In this document: one piece after another, positions 44,300 to 56,507 of the stretch
Layout of the letters: every line of letters begins with the position of its first letter
Position numbering within the stretch: position 1 is the first letter of the stretch
Assembly: GCA_977006965.1 (NCBI GenBank)
Contig: OZ345369.1
Span: 930,001-994,000 of the forward strand
Source: Phymatolithon calcareum
Lineage: Eukaryota > Rhodophyta > Florideophyceae > Hapalidiales
Direction: 5' to 3'
DNA length: 64,000 nucleotides
The notes under the pieces: model-generated
The model's database searches: none
What the model saw: only the letters and a program-made list of their open reading frames with translations
Told to the model about the DNA's origin: nothing
Position numbers and translations under genes: made by a program

Positions 44300-45700
44300 G
44301 CTAGCAGTAGGACGGTTCTGCCGGAGGCCAAGATGCTCTAGATAACTCGTTGGACCCGGGAAAGAGACATCGGGGGAAATAGGTCGTTTCTGAGGACGAC
44401 CGCGTCGCCAGGTATTCTTCTAATGAGGGTGTGCAGCTGCAGTTGAGGGCCAAGTCGATTTGTCGAAATTGTGCAGGTGAGAACTGTATCATGCCTTTTG
44501 AAAGGTAAGACGTATTGTGAGTTCACATCCTCAGTGCGAACTACGCCATCAGCGTCAGTGGAGACTGCACACTTGTTGGATCTGGGGTCAAGAGCTGTCA
44601 ATTTCCAGAGACCGGAATTGAAGCTCTGAAATCCCTGTGATTCACATTTGTTCGGCGGAAGTGGAACGTACGCCAGAGAACCATTATGAACAGCGAAAGG
44701 TAATCGGGATTGATTCAGTCGCTTCTGAGAATTGGCGTGATATGTCGATATGTTCGAAGAGGCTTGTGACTAAGAGTCGGAGATGTTTTCCTTGAGCATG
44801 GAAACGTATTTCGAAAGAGACGGGTCATCTGTGCTAGAGGAAATGAGAGTGCTCAAAACATGTGTCTCTGTTCTCCAGCCATACATCATGAAGAAAGACG
44901 TATGGCCGGTAGACGTGTCTACAGTGTGATGATAGGCTTAAGCATCCGGCTTCAAGCACCTAGACCACAAATGTTCACTACCTCTCTGGTTTTCCGCGAT
45001 GGAATCCTGTATTGTCCGGTTAGTGCGTTCGACAGATCCCTGTAATTAAGACTGATGAAGAGGACCGGGGATAGAGGTAAAGCTATAGTCCGTCACAATC
45101 GTATGGAATTCGGTAGTCCACAGCTCAGGATCTCTGCCCGCGAAAACTTGCAAGCAAGCGCAGCTTTCGGAAAGGCAATGATCTTTGAATGCGTTTATAA
45201 TCGTTTGACTTGTGCTATCACGGAGAGGTACCGCGACAAGCCATATGGCGGAGTGGTTAATCTTCACAAGTATCCAACGGAAGCCTTCGGGTGTTGTAGT
45301 GCGCGGAACAATGATGTCCAAAAACATGAGATGTGTCGGTGAAGTGGTAGAACTAGAGCGTAAGAGACCTTGAAAGTACGACTTGGAGTTTCTGCTACTG
45401 CAGGGATTACAAGAAGCGATAAACACGGTCATGTCCTTGAAAATTTGCAGCTGGTAGATTGTTGTGCAATTTCAAGAAGAGTTTGACCAGTGTGACGGTG
45501 TGCCGGATGAATCAAGTGTGTCATAACTTGTTTCTGGAGAGAGAGTGCGTGACAACCGGACGGAGGAAAGATCGGGATCGAGGATGATCTTTAACTTTCA
45601 GTTCCATTCGTAGGATCGGAAATCCATTATACGAATGACTATACCCTCCAAGATGATGAACCGGTTCGAACAAGTCCTAATATTCTTCACGTGTAACACA
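44300..45700 (-). pseudogene. gypsy B integrase
   Basis: The zinc finger starts near 45540 (THLIHPAHRHTGQTLLEIAQ), then after a TGA, CNPCSSR gives the Cys pair. The core frame 45432-45046 reads HLMFLDIIVPRTTTPEGFRW and LVAVPLRDSTSQTIINAF, typical of Ty3/gypsy integrase. Downstream, past a stop, come SVERTNRTIQDSIAEN (catalytic Glu), STGHTSFFMMYGWRTE and a C-terminal part (VLPFKRHDTVLTC, GDAVVLRNDLFPP) ending at 44301. The region where the second Asp should lie (FHTIVTDYSF) keeps VTD. Confidence 0.8.
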
Positions 45701-47610
45701 GTGACAACGAAATTACGTATATTATTTTAGAAAACATAAAAAATTAAACCTTCTTAAATTTAAATATAAAATATATAGGGTGATGTAGGTACATAAGAGA
45801 TGCTCAGAACTGTTAACCGATCTAAACTTGATTAAAAATGGGCCGACAATGTACGTTTGAAGATACTGAAACAGAAATTAACCAAAAAGTAAGATTTCCG
45901 AATCGTCTCATATCTCTTTTTTTGGATCAAAAAATAGATTTGGGCGTATATTATTTGTTATGGCTTCCTGTTTTAGTCTTTCCTTATCATAGCAGATTTT
46001 ACATCGTTGGGGCGAGATATACAGTAGAAGAAAGGGAAATTATTGTGCTCTTTCGATTTGGCGCGGGGATTTCGAAGTGTGGCATAGTTCCACAACGCTA
46101 CATAGCAACGTCATTAGAAGAGGATTCTTTGTTGGAGCTCCTTACCACAAAACCTTTCCGATCAATACCCACTCAGTTCTGACATGCGACTTAGTACTGC
46201 CTCACTTAGACATTTATACTCATTCCTACTGTACTGTGAATCGGAGATGCAGGGTGAGAATCGGAGCTCTCTTGCAACGCCAGTATGGATGAAACGAAGT
46301 GTTTCTTCTGATTGGAAAGCGTTTTCTCATCTATATGACACGGAACACTAGTTACACCGGTTGCGTTCACAGTACTGAAAATCAAATTTAGTGAGGGGAG
46401 AACATCGGACCATAGTTTCCGTCATCTTTATGCCCTATTGATGTCAACTTAAGAGCCGACAGTTTAATATGCGGTCCCTGTAAAACTTCTTCTCCACAAA
46501 AAGCATATGCCTGACGCAATTACTTGTTCTAGAGCCGTGCCATTTATACGTCCGACCGCCACTGACTGGTACACGGCTCGTCGTATTAATTCAAAATGAA
46601 ACCTGACGATAATACATTTAAAGACACCGCGTGTAGGTCACGATCGTGAAATTTTCGACTTCGCAAATCACGTCAACGATCCCATGGGTTCGCAGCTTTC
46701 CTATGCGATTATAAACATATTTAAAAATTTTCTGTACGCTCATCAGACACTGCAATATTCCGGTGAAGGAACTGCTCATAATTCAACATGACAGCTCTTG
46801 AAAGACGCCGTGGCATAGAAAAGGGAATTACAGAAACGCGAATAATGCAAGGACCTCGTCGACGGGCTGTAGAATTAAAATTGAGTCTCACCCACGTAGT
46901 AGCTTTAAGTGCTAGAAAATCGGAGGCAAGTCCTTAGCTCCAAGCCAGTGCACTGATGAGTATGGACACATATGGATGCAATACTGTGGATATCCTAAGT
47001 TGGCCATCCGCATCCGGAAAGGGAATTCGGGATCTGGGATTCCCGTCGAAACGATTCGGAATCGTAAACACAGTCCTCGCGCGAAATTCTGTCGAAAGTG
47101 TGATGAACTTGATTGATCGCATGGAAAAGGTTCCAAAACGCTGTCGTCGGTGCTGTTACAGACGCAAGGACTTACCGGCAAAGTCGTTGATAGTCGCGGG
47201 AGGTTTGGCAGAATGCAAGTGACAAGTCAGGAATGCTTGCGGGGAGAGGCTTAGCGGAGAGTTCAAATTGCCATGACGTCTGCATATGCTGCCCATGTAT
47301 GTGATTTTGAGAGTGAAATGATTCCGGGGGCGCAGGATGATTATGTTGACGAGGACTGGAATCATGTTCAGGTTTCTGCAGACGGATATAAGGTGGTTCG
47401 ATGTACCTTATAGACGGGCATCTGTGTCGGGACTTTGCAGATGTGTTCGAGGAGTTAGAGCTAAGGGACAGCGTTGAAAAAGGGCCGGATCGCACGAGAC
47501 GTGCTGTAGCTTGATACGAGAAAGGATGATGAGCAGATTGGGTCGACATCCCTGCCGAGAACGCGCGAATGTGACCGATGATATTGTAGCGCCAGGCTCC
47601 AAAGAACCTG
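45701..47610. other. no gene recognised; possible Tc1-like scrap
   Basis: AT-rich start (45720-45780). The + frame 45838-46182 contains YTVEEREIIVLFRFG and, one frame over, SNVIRRGFFVGAPYHKTF, which faintly resemble the N-terminal HTH of Tc1/mariner transposases. No DDE region follows, so I do not call a gene. Confidence 0.3.
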
Positions 47611-47710
47611 ACGCCATATGGGAGAGAAAAGCCCAAGAGAAGAGAGGGAAGAAAAGAGCGAGAGAGATAAGACAAAAAGAGGAGGAAAGAAAGACAATCA
47701 AAAAAAGCCA
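47611..47710 (+). repeat. polypurine tract
   Basis: About 95 bp that are almost entirely A and G on the + strand (gagagaaaagcccaagagaa and onward to gaaagacaatcaaaaaaag). It lies within otherwise mixed sequence. Confidence 0.8.
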
Positions 47711-47751
47711 GACCAGCGGACAAAATAGGCGTCCACCATCGTAGTACTCCA

Positions 47752-47995
47752 TGGCTTTGCGGGAACGCAAGCAGTCGTGAACGTAGAACACGAGCGCAAG
47801 GCTACACCGAACAGGGCTTCGGAAGCTGACGAGGTAGATGAGGGTGAATAGAGATAGACGCGACTTGAACCAGGACGAAGTCGGTAATGCAGGTCACGGA
47901 GGACACTCCACAGCTTTCAGGGAACACAAGCGGTCGCATGGATGAGATACGAAGGCGAGGCTACGCCGAACAGGGCCTCGGAAGCTCGACGTGTG
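47752..47995. repeat. diverged tandem repeat, about 160-bp unit
   Basis: catggctttgcgggaacgca at 47750 and caggctttc-gggaacac-like sequence at 47911 begin two units. Both continue with aagc-gtcg, then cgaggctac-ccgaacagg and gc-tcggaagct. A weaker third unit (gggaactccagcgatcgtgt, acacaagcgcgagcc) begins near 48057. Noncoding. Confidence 0.65.
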
Positions 47996-47999
47996 GAGC

Positions 48000-49564
48000 A
48001 CATAGGTCCAGATGATAAGCGCACCTTCCAGCACAAAACGGGCAAGATTGCCATACGGGAACTCCAGCGATCGTGTGGACGAACACAAGCGCGAGCCTTC
48101 GTAGAAACGGAGAAGAATAGGCGTGGATACTAGTCGAACGGACGTCCACTGCGCCGCTTACGACGTGAAGAAAGGCAAAAGAGAAAGGAAGGAATAAACA
48201 TCGTCGTCTTTAGGCGGCGACCATGGCTTGGCCGTCGTCCTTCGCACGGACGCACAAAAAAGGGAAAGGGGACTTGAACGCGGTTGCCTCCGTGCTAGCT
48301 TGCATGACGACGGTTGCGAACAAGAAGGTTGGGAAGATCTTCGACTCCACGTGGTCGAAGGGCCGTGCAGGCCACGTTGAGCGTGCTGCGAGCCAAGCAT
48401 TCGAGCCGAAATCCAGAACTCTCCCCCTTCTTTTACTCAGAGGAAGGAACTAACTAGCTTAAGTACTACAATCTACGCAAAAGACAGCGATGCAGCGCAT
48501 AGAAACACGAGAGACACGTGCAAGATGGCCCAATAGATCGCCTACCACGAGCAGCATGACTATCGCGATCAAGTCGTGCGGCGTACAGTCGCGAGAGGAA
48601 AAATAGACCGCCTTAGGACAACGACATAACAGCCTGCGCTACAGATATATACTGGAGATTTGCCAAGTAGTCTGTACCTCAATTAAAAATTTTAAACCGA
48701 ACAAATCAGGGAACGTCAAATGCACTGCATGCTTTGAGGGTGACAATATCCGAGCTGTGCGATCATGAAAGCACTTTTGCAATAGTTTCACAATACTTTT
48801 GCGATAGTTTTGCGATACTTTTACTTCATAACAGCGGTCATTCAGAAAACTTTAAAGATCCAGCAGCGAAAGAAGGTACATAACGAACCTTTGGAGATTC
48901 TTTTCTGCCGCACATATAGAGTTTTACATGTCTTGAATAAGTGAGTATAATTTTAGATGAAACAAATAAAGGTAATTATAAAATTCGCAAATGTATTTTG
49001 CAAAATTATTTCGTTTCCGGCGAAATTTCGCTCTCATTCCTCTCAGTTTATACCGGATAAAAGAATTTTAATATCTTTTTCTTGCCAAAGCTAAGTCTAC
49101 TCATCATGTACTTGTCTTCTGTAGCAAAAGGTTCCGTGTCTGATACTACCAAAAAGGACCTTTCGCCTGCTGAAGAAAGGCTAAATTTTAGTGAGCGTAA
49201 GTTATTTTTCAGTTATGCGAAAGCTAGCGAAAGACCAAGAGCAGAGTGATGTCAAGATTGTCACTCTTGCAGCCTGCTCCCTATTCTCATACATTTTAGT
49301 ATGTGGCTCCTCGCTGGAAGGATAGCCTAACATTAAACCCTCATTTTACTTTAAGGGCAAAGGAAAGACTAAAATAGAAATTTACACCAAAACCTATGTA
49401 TTAAAAGGTTATTTGGACACTCTTCATTTTTGTAGGTTATCTGATTTTTGCCGGCCATGTAGACAGTTGAAGAGCTCTATATCTAAGTACAGAGCAAGGA
49501 TATTGCAAAGTAACTTATTCGTTATTTTGAAAGATCCTTGAACTAGAAAATACAAACACAATAC
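48000..49564. other. no gene recognised
   Basis: A GC-richer part (48000-48460) with short opposing frames, then AT-rich DNA. Near 48775-48825 a triple run (gcaatagtttcacaatac, ttttgcgatagttttgcgat, actttt) is a short local duplication. No TIR for the Harbinger relic could be fixed. Confidence 0.4.
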
Positions 49565-50557
49565 GTGCTAGCTTATCATCCACTGTACTTAAACGTCCTA
49601 TATCTCCACCATGGAATGATGCACTCTGGCACTGCCGCGATGAGATCGTTCACACGCTTAACTCCTTCGATATTCACCTCAGAAGGCCGGACCATGTTGC
49701 ACCAGGCTCCTGGTCTCAGTGTGTATGTGGAGTTTCGTCGTTTCCGAGCCCTGTTTGGAGTCTCGCAGATCCCTTGTGCGAGAGCTTGGTATTTAATTGG
49801 AAGTTCGATGCCTCCAAAATCATCCCCGAGGCGTTTTCTTTGGGCATGCATGTTTTCAAAGTCGTATGCTTCAGAGCATAATAATCGGATCATTGCCAAT
49901 GTCGATGAAAAAACGACTCGGAAATGGTCTTGGACTTTTGTCCATTTGATTTCTAATCTTAAAGTGGTATGTTAAGAGCTCAACTCTCAGCATTTAATGG
50001 AGCGTTCACTAAATTCAGCAATTCTCGAACAGAACCTTTGGGAGAACCGTTTTCAAGGAGTTAATAGCTATCGGTGCCAGTTCTCAGTGGATGGGACAGA
50101 CTGTTGAATCTACGAACCTAAACCCTTTAGCTCAAAGTGGTATTCTCACAAGTTTCATGGCCCAGGACTTCGATATGAAGTGGGTGTGTGCATCGCTACT
50201 TGCCGCATAGTCTGAGTGTACGGACTATTCCCCTGTGGGGCGTATAGTGACGTGCGTATTTTTCGGGATGCCATGAAGGAATCTCTCGTGGAAGGGGAAC
50301 GTGTTGTCGCAGATGGCGGTTACAGGGACGAGAAATGTGAGAAATATTCGCTCAGTACGGATATACGTATTAGTTTCCATAGTGAATCGCGAGCGAGGCA
50401 CGAAACAGTGAATCGCCGTTTTAAGCAGTTTGCAGTGGTCGGAGACCGATTGAGACACGATCATTGTTTTCTTTCTTATTGCTTCCATGCGGTGGCTAAT
50501 CTTACACAGATATCAATAAAGATGAGAGAGCCTTTGTTCGGTATTGTTTTCGACTAG
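49565..50557 (+). pseudogene. PIF/Harbinger-type (DDE_Tnp_4) transposase pseudogene
   Basis: Three pieces in order. The frame 49565-49975 has FRALFGVSQIPCARAWYLIG and VDEKTTRKWSWTFVHLISNL. After a gap of shifted frames come FSVDGTDC (first Asp region), FSSKWYSHKFHGPGLRYEVG and CIATCRIVWVYG. The frame 50216-50557 begins with the rest, LFPCGAYSDVRIFRDAMKES, then VVADGGYRDEKC (second Asp) and ARHETVNRRFKQF, where Glu (third acidic residue) is kept, ending MREPLFGIVFD. This is the layout of DDE_Tnp_4 transposases. A stop, TGA near 50105, and at least two frameshifts inactivate it. It lies inside gypsy B. Confidence 0.85.
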
Positions 50558-51550
50558 AACTACTTGTTGATTTCTCTGACACAAAAAGTAAAGCAGAACT
50601 TTTACGTTTTTCTGGAAAGAAGTACTTGCATCTTATCAAAATGCAAGTCCAAATATTGGAAATAACGATATTTCCCGCACTCCCCTGGTAGCATCCGAAA
50701 TGAACGATTCTTTTCTAGCTTTCCGCGCAGCACTTTTTCATACGAAGTGCCGCTTATTAGTTCCCATAAAAATTTTATGAAAAAGAGCCACTGCCGGCAT
50801 ATGAGAGAATGCATCGAAAAGCTGGAATCTACGGTGTGAGTTCGACAGCAAGTCTTGCCGAATAATACTAAGCACTGTCCGATTTAATCCGAGCTTTCAG
50901 ACAGATGTGTTAAGCACAAAAATCACTCGAATTAGAGAGGAAAGTCTCATTATACACATGTAGATGAAGTGACCTTGCCCGTGAAGTGGTAACATTAGGT
51001 GTCATGTTTTGCTGCTTTCCTCCTCGCCACTTTATCCCAATACAGACCTTGTTGTAGAAAGGAAAAATCGGTCTATTATCATTATGCGATCGAAATTTCT
51101 AGATCTCAATTATTTAGGTTCCCACATGTGGTGGCTAGGTTGGAAAAACTACTCATGCAACTGATGTAATTATCTGTTGCATGAGAACACAGACCGTAAA
51201 ACCAGTCGATTCATGTTTTGACAAAGTTTCGAAGAGTTGAGCACCAATGGAACTGTCATGAGTACAATATCCTTCTTTCCCGAGCAATAAATCCCTTCCC
51301 AATATAAACATAGCTGAGAAAGTGTATCAACCCCTTTGCGAAAGCTATTTTGCCCCCACTTTTGTACGCCCCATGGCAACCCAGTGCCCAATCACGACGC
51401 CAACCTAACTGAGCCCAGCAATGATAAACTTGATCCATTTCTGAAATCATACTACACGCGTCGCGCCTTCCGTCGCTCTTCCATAACCGTTGCCCTGAAA
51501 CTTGATCGCCGTTGCCACCTTCCAGAACACACCCCTCGTTCTTCGACACG
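50558..51550. other. spacer between transposase and methyltransferase pseudogenes
   Basis: AT-rich to 51300, then more mixed. Opposing short frames near 51170-51815 have no motif. Whether the two + strand pseudogenes belong to one element cannot be told. Confidence 0.4.
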
Positions 51551-53907
51551 ATGGGTGCAGTCCGTCCAACTGAAACGCCACCTGATGCAGCTCCTCAATT
51601 GAATTTACCGCAGGTACCCGTGGCACCGGGATCATTTTCGTGCCCAGTCGATGAGAATAGATACTATAACGTGTCCAAGAAGAGAGAAGCCAGTGCGCCA
51701 AATTTTCGAGATGACACTCTGTGCAACTCGTCAAGAAAATTGCACCTCTTAAGTTCGAGCTATCTCCATGCACATCCTGTTCACTCTCTGTGCACAGCAT
51801 CAGAACAGCATTCAAGTGCTACCAATTCTGCGCTTCTCAAATCGCGCCTTATCGCAGCGCACCCACCGAGAGTAACAGACGCTGAGGGTGTCGCACTATT
51901 TAAGATACAGCAATTCAGTCCGAGTCCCATTAGACCAAATCGACAGGACTTAGCGGCACTGTATTCCTTTCTAATCCGACTTTCGGCTTAGTGTGGATTA
52001 CCCAGATCAATTATCTGGATTTAGATGGACTGTCAACTACTTTCTAGTGGCACCATACTCGAACTTCGAGCGTTTGCTCTTAATTGCAACTAAAAGCAAA
52101 AGGAAACTTTCCACGTCCAAAGCACGTTATACGGCACTATCCGCTCGCTTCGTAAGCCACCGGCGGCTCAGCTCGTTAAGTTCTATACCGGCGGGAAGAC
52201 GGATGTGGGGACACATATGCTCTACACGCTGGCCAGGATATCCATCGCGATATCTCCAGCTGTTAATCACCATCTTGGACTTATTCTCAACGAGGAGAAC
52301 CAGGTAGAGGCATCAAAGCGCGAGGGTGTGCCTTTTGACAGGGTTAACTGTCGAGCGTATAGAAACGTCGCCATAAACAAAACATTTCTCAATTCCACAG
52401 ACTGGATACGTGCGAATGGCCCAGATGCAGAAGAATGGCAGGTGTTTGCTTTGTATCGTCAAAGGCACAAAGCCGCACTGAATCAGTTCAAGTCGGCAAA
52501 ACCGAAAATGCTCGATGAATAATACATGAGTGCGGTTTATGCGTCTATCCAGATTGAAAATTTCACGCATATATTAGATGGAATGCCCTGGCCGAGTTCA
52601 ATACTAACGCTGCGACAGAATCTTCTTCAGAAGACTATATTGGACTCTAAGCTGAACTTGAACAAAGATAATCCAATGATTGTCTTTCCATCTCTTGTCA
52701 AGGCATTTGCGCGATGCTGTTCTCAAATCGCGCTTCAGAAATTGCTCAAATGGAAAACCGGCGGTAATACTGATACTCAAATCTCTAGGGAATCTGCGCC
52801 GCCTGTCTTGACGCAGAGGAAAGGTCTAGAACCAACAGCGACGAACCTGAAACCTCTACCACAAGTCCCGCAAGCGCGGGCGGGGAGGAACAGATTTCGC
52901 CAGAAACCCAACAGTCCTTTACCGACTACCAAGCATCGCGAGACGACCCTGGCCTCCAAACTCTGCCAGATCTCGTAGCTCGAGTCAATTGGAATAACAG
53001 CTATGAACGCCGAGTGGTCTGTGTTTGCATCAGAGGTCATGAAGCCTGACGACAGTCGGACATTTGACATGATTCTCACTGACCCCCCACTCGATCTACA
53101 AGACAATCACATTTCTAACTTTGTCATGACTCGAAGAGAGTTCTTTATCCGGGCGGATTATTGTTCATCTTCTTCGATTGGTCGCGCTACTTCGATAGGA
53201 TTCCATTCTTCGCGAGCAGAATTTTCGCATTATGAATCATCCATTGCTGTTCATACCCGATACCTCGCAGATGCAAAGAACGCGATCTACTGACTATCCT
53301 CAAGGCGCAGCGTTCTTCGGCGTAGCCTGTACTGCGCATGGTACGCATCCGGACAACTTCAAAGTTAATATCAGCTCTTCATACATTAATACCGCCTGCT
53401 CTCATACACGAAAGTTTGCGATCATTGACAATTGTCGATTTGCATCCCCGCTTCTGCGTCGCCCGGGGTCTAAGCGTCAATTAATGCTCACATAAAAGTC
53501 TCCGCTAATCCTCGAAGATCTGTTGCAAATGTTTTCGCCACCTGGCGGGTGCGTCATAGATCCATTTGCCGGGACATTATCTTTGGGAGCTGCGGCAGTT
53601 ATGTCTGGCCGCAAGTGCACTCTCATAGAGACCAACAACGAATTTTTTTAACGTGGCGATCGACCGCCTCGCTCAAATCACATACATGAAAGGTACTTTT
53701 CCAACGATCTCTTCTGTGCACGAGACAACCCAGCAGACGGCAAGATTGATTTTTGACAGCTTTATGGCACGGGTATCATCACTATCACGGAACAAATCTA
53801 TCTCTGACACGGAATCAAATTCCGAGTCGCTGTGTACAGATAATTCTTATTCTAAAGGTATGCCCTCCCCGGCAAAACGATTCGTGTATCTTCCGTTTTT
53901 CACCTAA
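51551..53907 (+). pseudogene. beta-class N4/N6 DNA methyltransferase fused to a long unknown N-terminal region, degraded
   Basis: From ATG 51551 (MGAVRPTETPPDAAPQLNLP) one frame can be followed, with stops and two frame excursions, to the C-terminus. The N-terminal and middle part (to about 52980) has no known domain: QLVKFYTGGKTDVGTHMLYT, WIRANGPDAEEWQVFALYRQ, then a Pro/Arg-rich linker. The methyltransferase part shows motif IV as FDMILTDPPLDL (53069-53100), then in another frame VLYPGGLLFIFFDWSRYFDR (53140-53202), then RRPGSKRQ and KSPLILEDLLQMFSPPGGCV followed by motif I DPFAGTLSLG (53559-53588) and SGRKCTLIETN. Order IV then I marks the beta class (PF01555-like). Lesions are TAA 52520, TAG 52976, a shift at 53139, a shift at about 53230, TAA at 53493, and a shift in the T7 run at 53643-53650. 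After that FNVAIDRLAQI and a Ser-rich tail end at 53907. It lies within gypsy B's insertion. Confidence 0.7.
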
Positions 53908-54569
53908 CGAGCTCCCGAAGAAAAGCTGCGGCACATCGCCGATCTCCAAAGGCACGTCTACCTCTCAGATCTCAGCCTAATCATCGGACTCGGATTTGTT
54001 TTTTCAGGTTTAAGGTTGTTTCATGGAAAAGTCAGGGAATCGAAACACCGCAACTGGACACAGTTGCGCAACAAGCAACAACCCTGTACATTCACTTTGC
54101 TGTGAATGCGAGTTTAATATCAAGGTTTCGGCCCTAGCACTCCATTATTCTGCACATCGTGCTTCAAGTGACATTTTTTCTTGTGCGTAACATATCTTCT
54201 GCTTTCCTTTCCCTGATACTTTCTCTATTAGCTCTCTTTGTCACGGTTCATTGAATTCAGTGACCTATTTTCCTAGATTGAATCAATACTTTTACTGGTT
54301 CCAGTGCCCCGATACAATAACTTCCGTTGAGTGCGACTGAAAGAGCAGTTAAGATGATTAAAATAATGAAAAATGGCACTAGGAGTCTTGGACTACACTC
54401 ATTGCCGCCTTATCTTCGCATTGATTGAATGAATCTATCATAACCAAAGCCAAGTAATACTTTCCCCATTTCCTGCATTCTTCGTCTTCCCAAAAAGGTC
54501 TCACCATTCCATTCACTTTGCAAAAGGCCATTAGTCTTGTCCTCATCCTTCTCCCATTCATTTTTGTCC
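53908..54569. other. spacer, right edge of the insertion in gypsy B
   Basis: AT-rich, with no motif on the + strand. The minus frame 54561-54379 may be the end of the gypsy B RNase H/tether region, but I cannot align it with confidence. Confidence 0.35.
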
Positions 54570-55969
54570 CGCGCCTCGTTCAATCCAAGGCCAGAGACAG
54601 ATGTTCACTTGCACCCTGCCAATCTACATTCCTCGTATCTAGCTTGACAAAATCCTGCACGACTCAGACTTTCACCAACGACATCGCCCGGCGTGCCCTC
54701 CCAAACAGGTGCATGACCATTTGCGGACATCGTGCCAGCATATGGGGACAACGCGACCGCTCTACCGGTCGCCTCCGCTGTGCGAAACCGCACCGCTTGC
54801 AACGGTGAGTATGTTTCGCGAAGAAGGATGAACGCGCGCATAATTGCACATTTATGAGACGAATGTTCTGTCTGGGATCTCCCGCTACCGTTCCTGACCG
54901 ACTTGCGCGACACCATCTCTTCGCCGGCCGGGGCCCATAGGTGTGATTCTCTCTCATGAACAGTGAAGTCTGCAGTTCTTTGACTAATCCGCAGTGGGAT
55001 ATCCAAATTTCTCTGTCCCCACTTCTAAGGTCAACCCGAGAAGGCGGTATACTTTTTGCTCAAAGCAACCAAGGGTGCAGCAATATGAACGAAGCTATAT
55101 ATGAACCGAAGATATTCGTTTGCGAGTGCAACGAAAGTTTTAAAGGCTTTCTTTCTTGCAGTCATAGAGAGCGCGTTACGCGGACAGGGAGAGTTCTTGA
55201 CGGCGTCCACAGGTGCAGTCTTTGGAAGAGCACCTTCACGAATGACTATGTGTCACAGATACTCGATACTTGCGGAGAAAAACTTGCATTTGCGAAGGTT
55301 GAGTTGCATTCGCTGTAAGAAAACCCTTAAGTCACGAAGATGAGACTAGAAAGAGGGCGAGAACAAAATGAAGTGGTCCAAATAGATCAAACCGCAATGA
55401 AAGCTGAGTCCACGAATGAAATATTCCATAGTCTTCTGGAAACAGCTGAGGCGTTTATCCAACCGAAAAGATTGATTCGTCACTGGTAGAGACCTTATTG
55501 GGTGGATAATGCTGTTTTCAGTCTTGAATCACATTTTAAAGGGCGTTGATGGAATTCAGAAGCTGCATCAAGTGTGTAAAAGTACTTCATTCCGTGTAAG
55601 GAGTCGATTATATAGTCCAATCGTGGAAAAATGTACGCGTCTTAGCGTAGCGGCATTAAGGCGTTGCTAATCAATGCAGAATGGTATTTTTTCATTTGGT
55701 TTAGCGCCAAGCACAACAGGGGAAGACCATTTGGAGGTGCTTTCCTCAATCAGCCCTTTGTCAAGCATTTGGTGTACCTGCCCCTCAATAAGCTTGTGCT
55801 CGAGACGATGGCGGCGAAATGGGTGAAATCTTATAGGGTGAGACGATCTGGAATCGATACTTACAGGTGGCACATGTGTTATCGGTAGAGGAGCTGAAAG
55901 ATCGGAAGCAAAGAAATCAGCGTGAGATCTAAGCACAGTCCTCAGATTTTCAAGTTTTTCAGGTGTCAA
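54570..55969 (-). pseudogene. gypsy B reverse transcriptase and probable RNase H
   Basis: The frame 55969-55667 reads THVPPVSIDSRSSHPIRFHP, QVHQMLDKGLIEESTSKWSS and PVVLGAKPNEKIPFCID, the N-terminal RT of Ty3/gypsy elements. After a stop the DYRRLN box reads QRLNAAT. Further on, mixed frames give QRMQLNLRKCKF-like and FVALANEYLRFIYSFVHIAA (connection domain, about 55120). Next is SQRTADFTVHERESHL and a region (54600-55000) of RNase H size. The YxDD box could not be found intact. Confidence 0.7.
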
Positions 55970-56507
55970 ACCGGGTCCCGAAGTTGTATTGAATTCATAA
56001 TCAGAGGGAGTTTTCTCAGTTTCCTTTCTAATAGGAAAGAAGCGTCATCAGGAACGTGAGAGATGGGACGTAGTAACACCTCTGTCGGTACCTCGTCTAA
56101 TTCAAGGTCGGCGCATCTGTCCTATATGCGTATAGTACCGATATAGACAAAAGAGACATCAGGAAAGCTGTGAATAGTTGACAAACTCAAACCTTTCGGA
56201 ATAAATGCGGGAAATGCCATCGGATTTTCAACCATAATGTGCACATCAGTGCGCGTCGTATCCAAACCGCATTGGAAACGCAGATATGAAATTGGGTTCT
56301 AGATTTCATGTTCTGAGTTGCCACCACGATAGGCGACTGAGGCTTGGAGGAGCACTGAGCGACGACGAGTTTCTGTTCTTGGGGAAGTATGATCACATCC
56401 TACGAAAGTGTGAGATAAATTTACGGGGGAGAACAGTACCGAAACAGGCATATTCCGGGTATACAGAAGGATCCGGGGAACGAAACATGACTTATTGGGC
56501 GTACAAA

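Noticed and set aside
45838-46300. Possible Tc1/mariner transposase N-terminus
   Set aside because: Only two weak HTH-like strings in different frames and no DDE catalytic part; resemblance may be chance.
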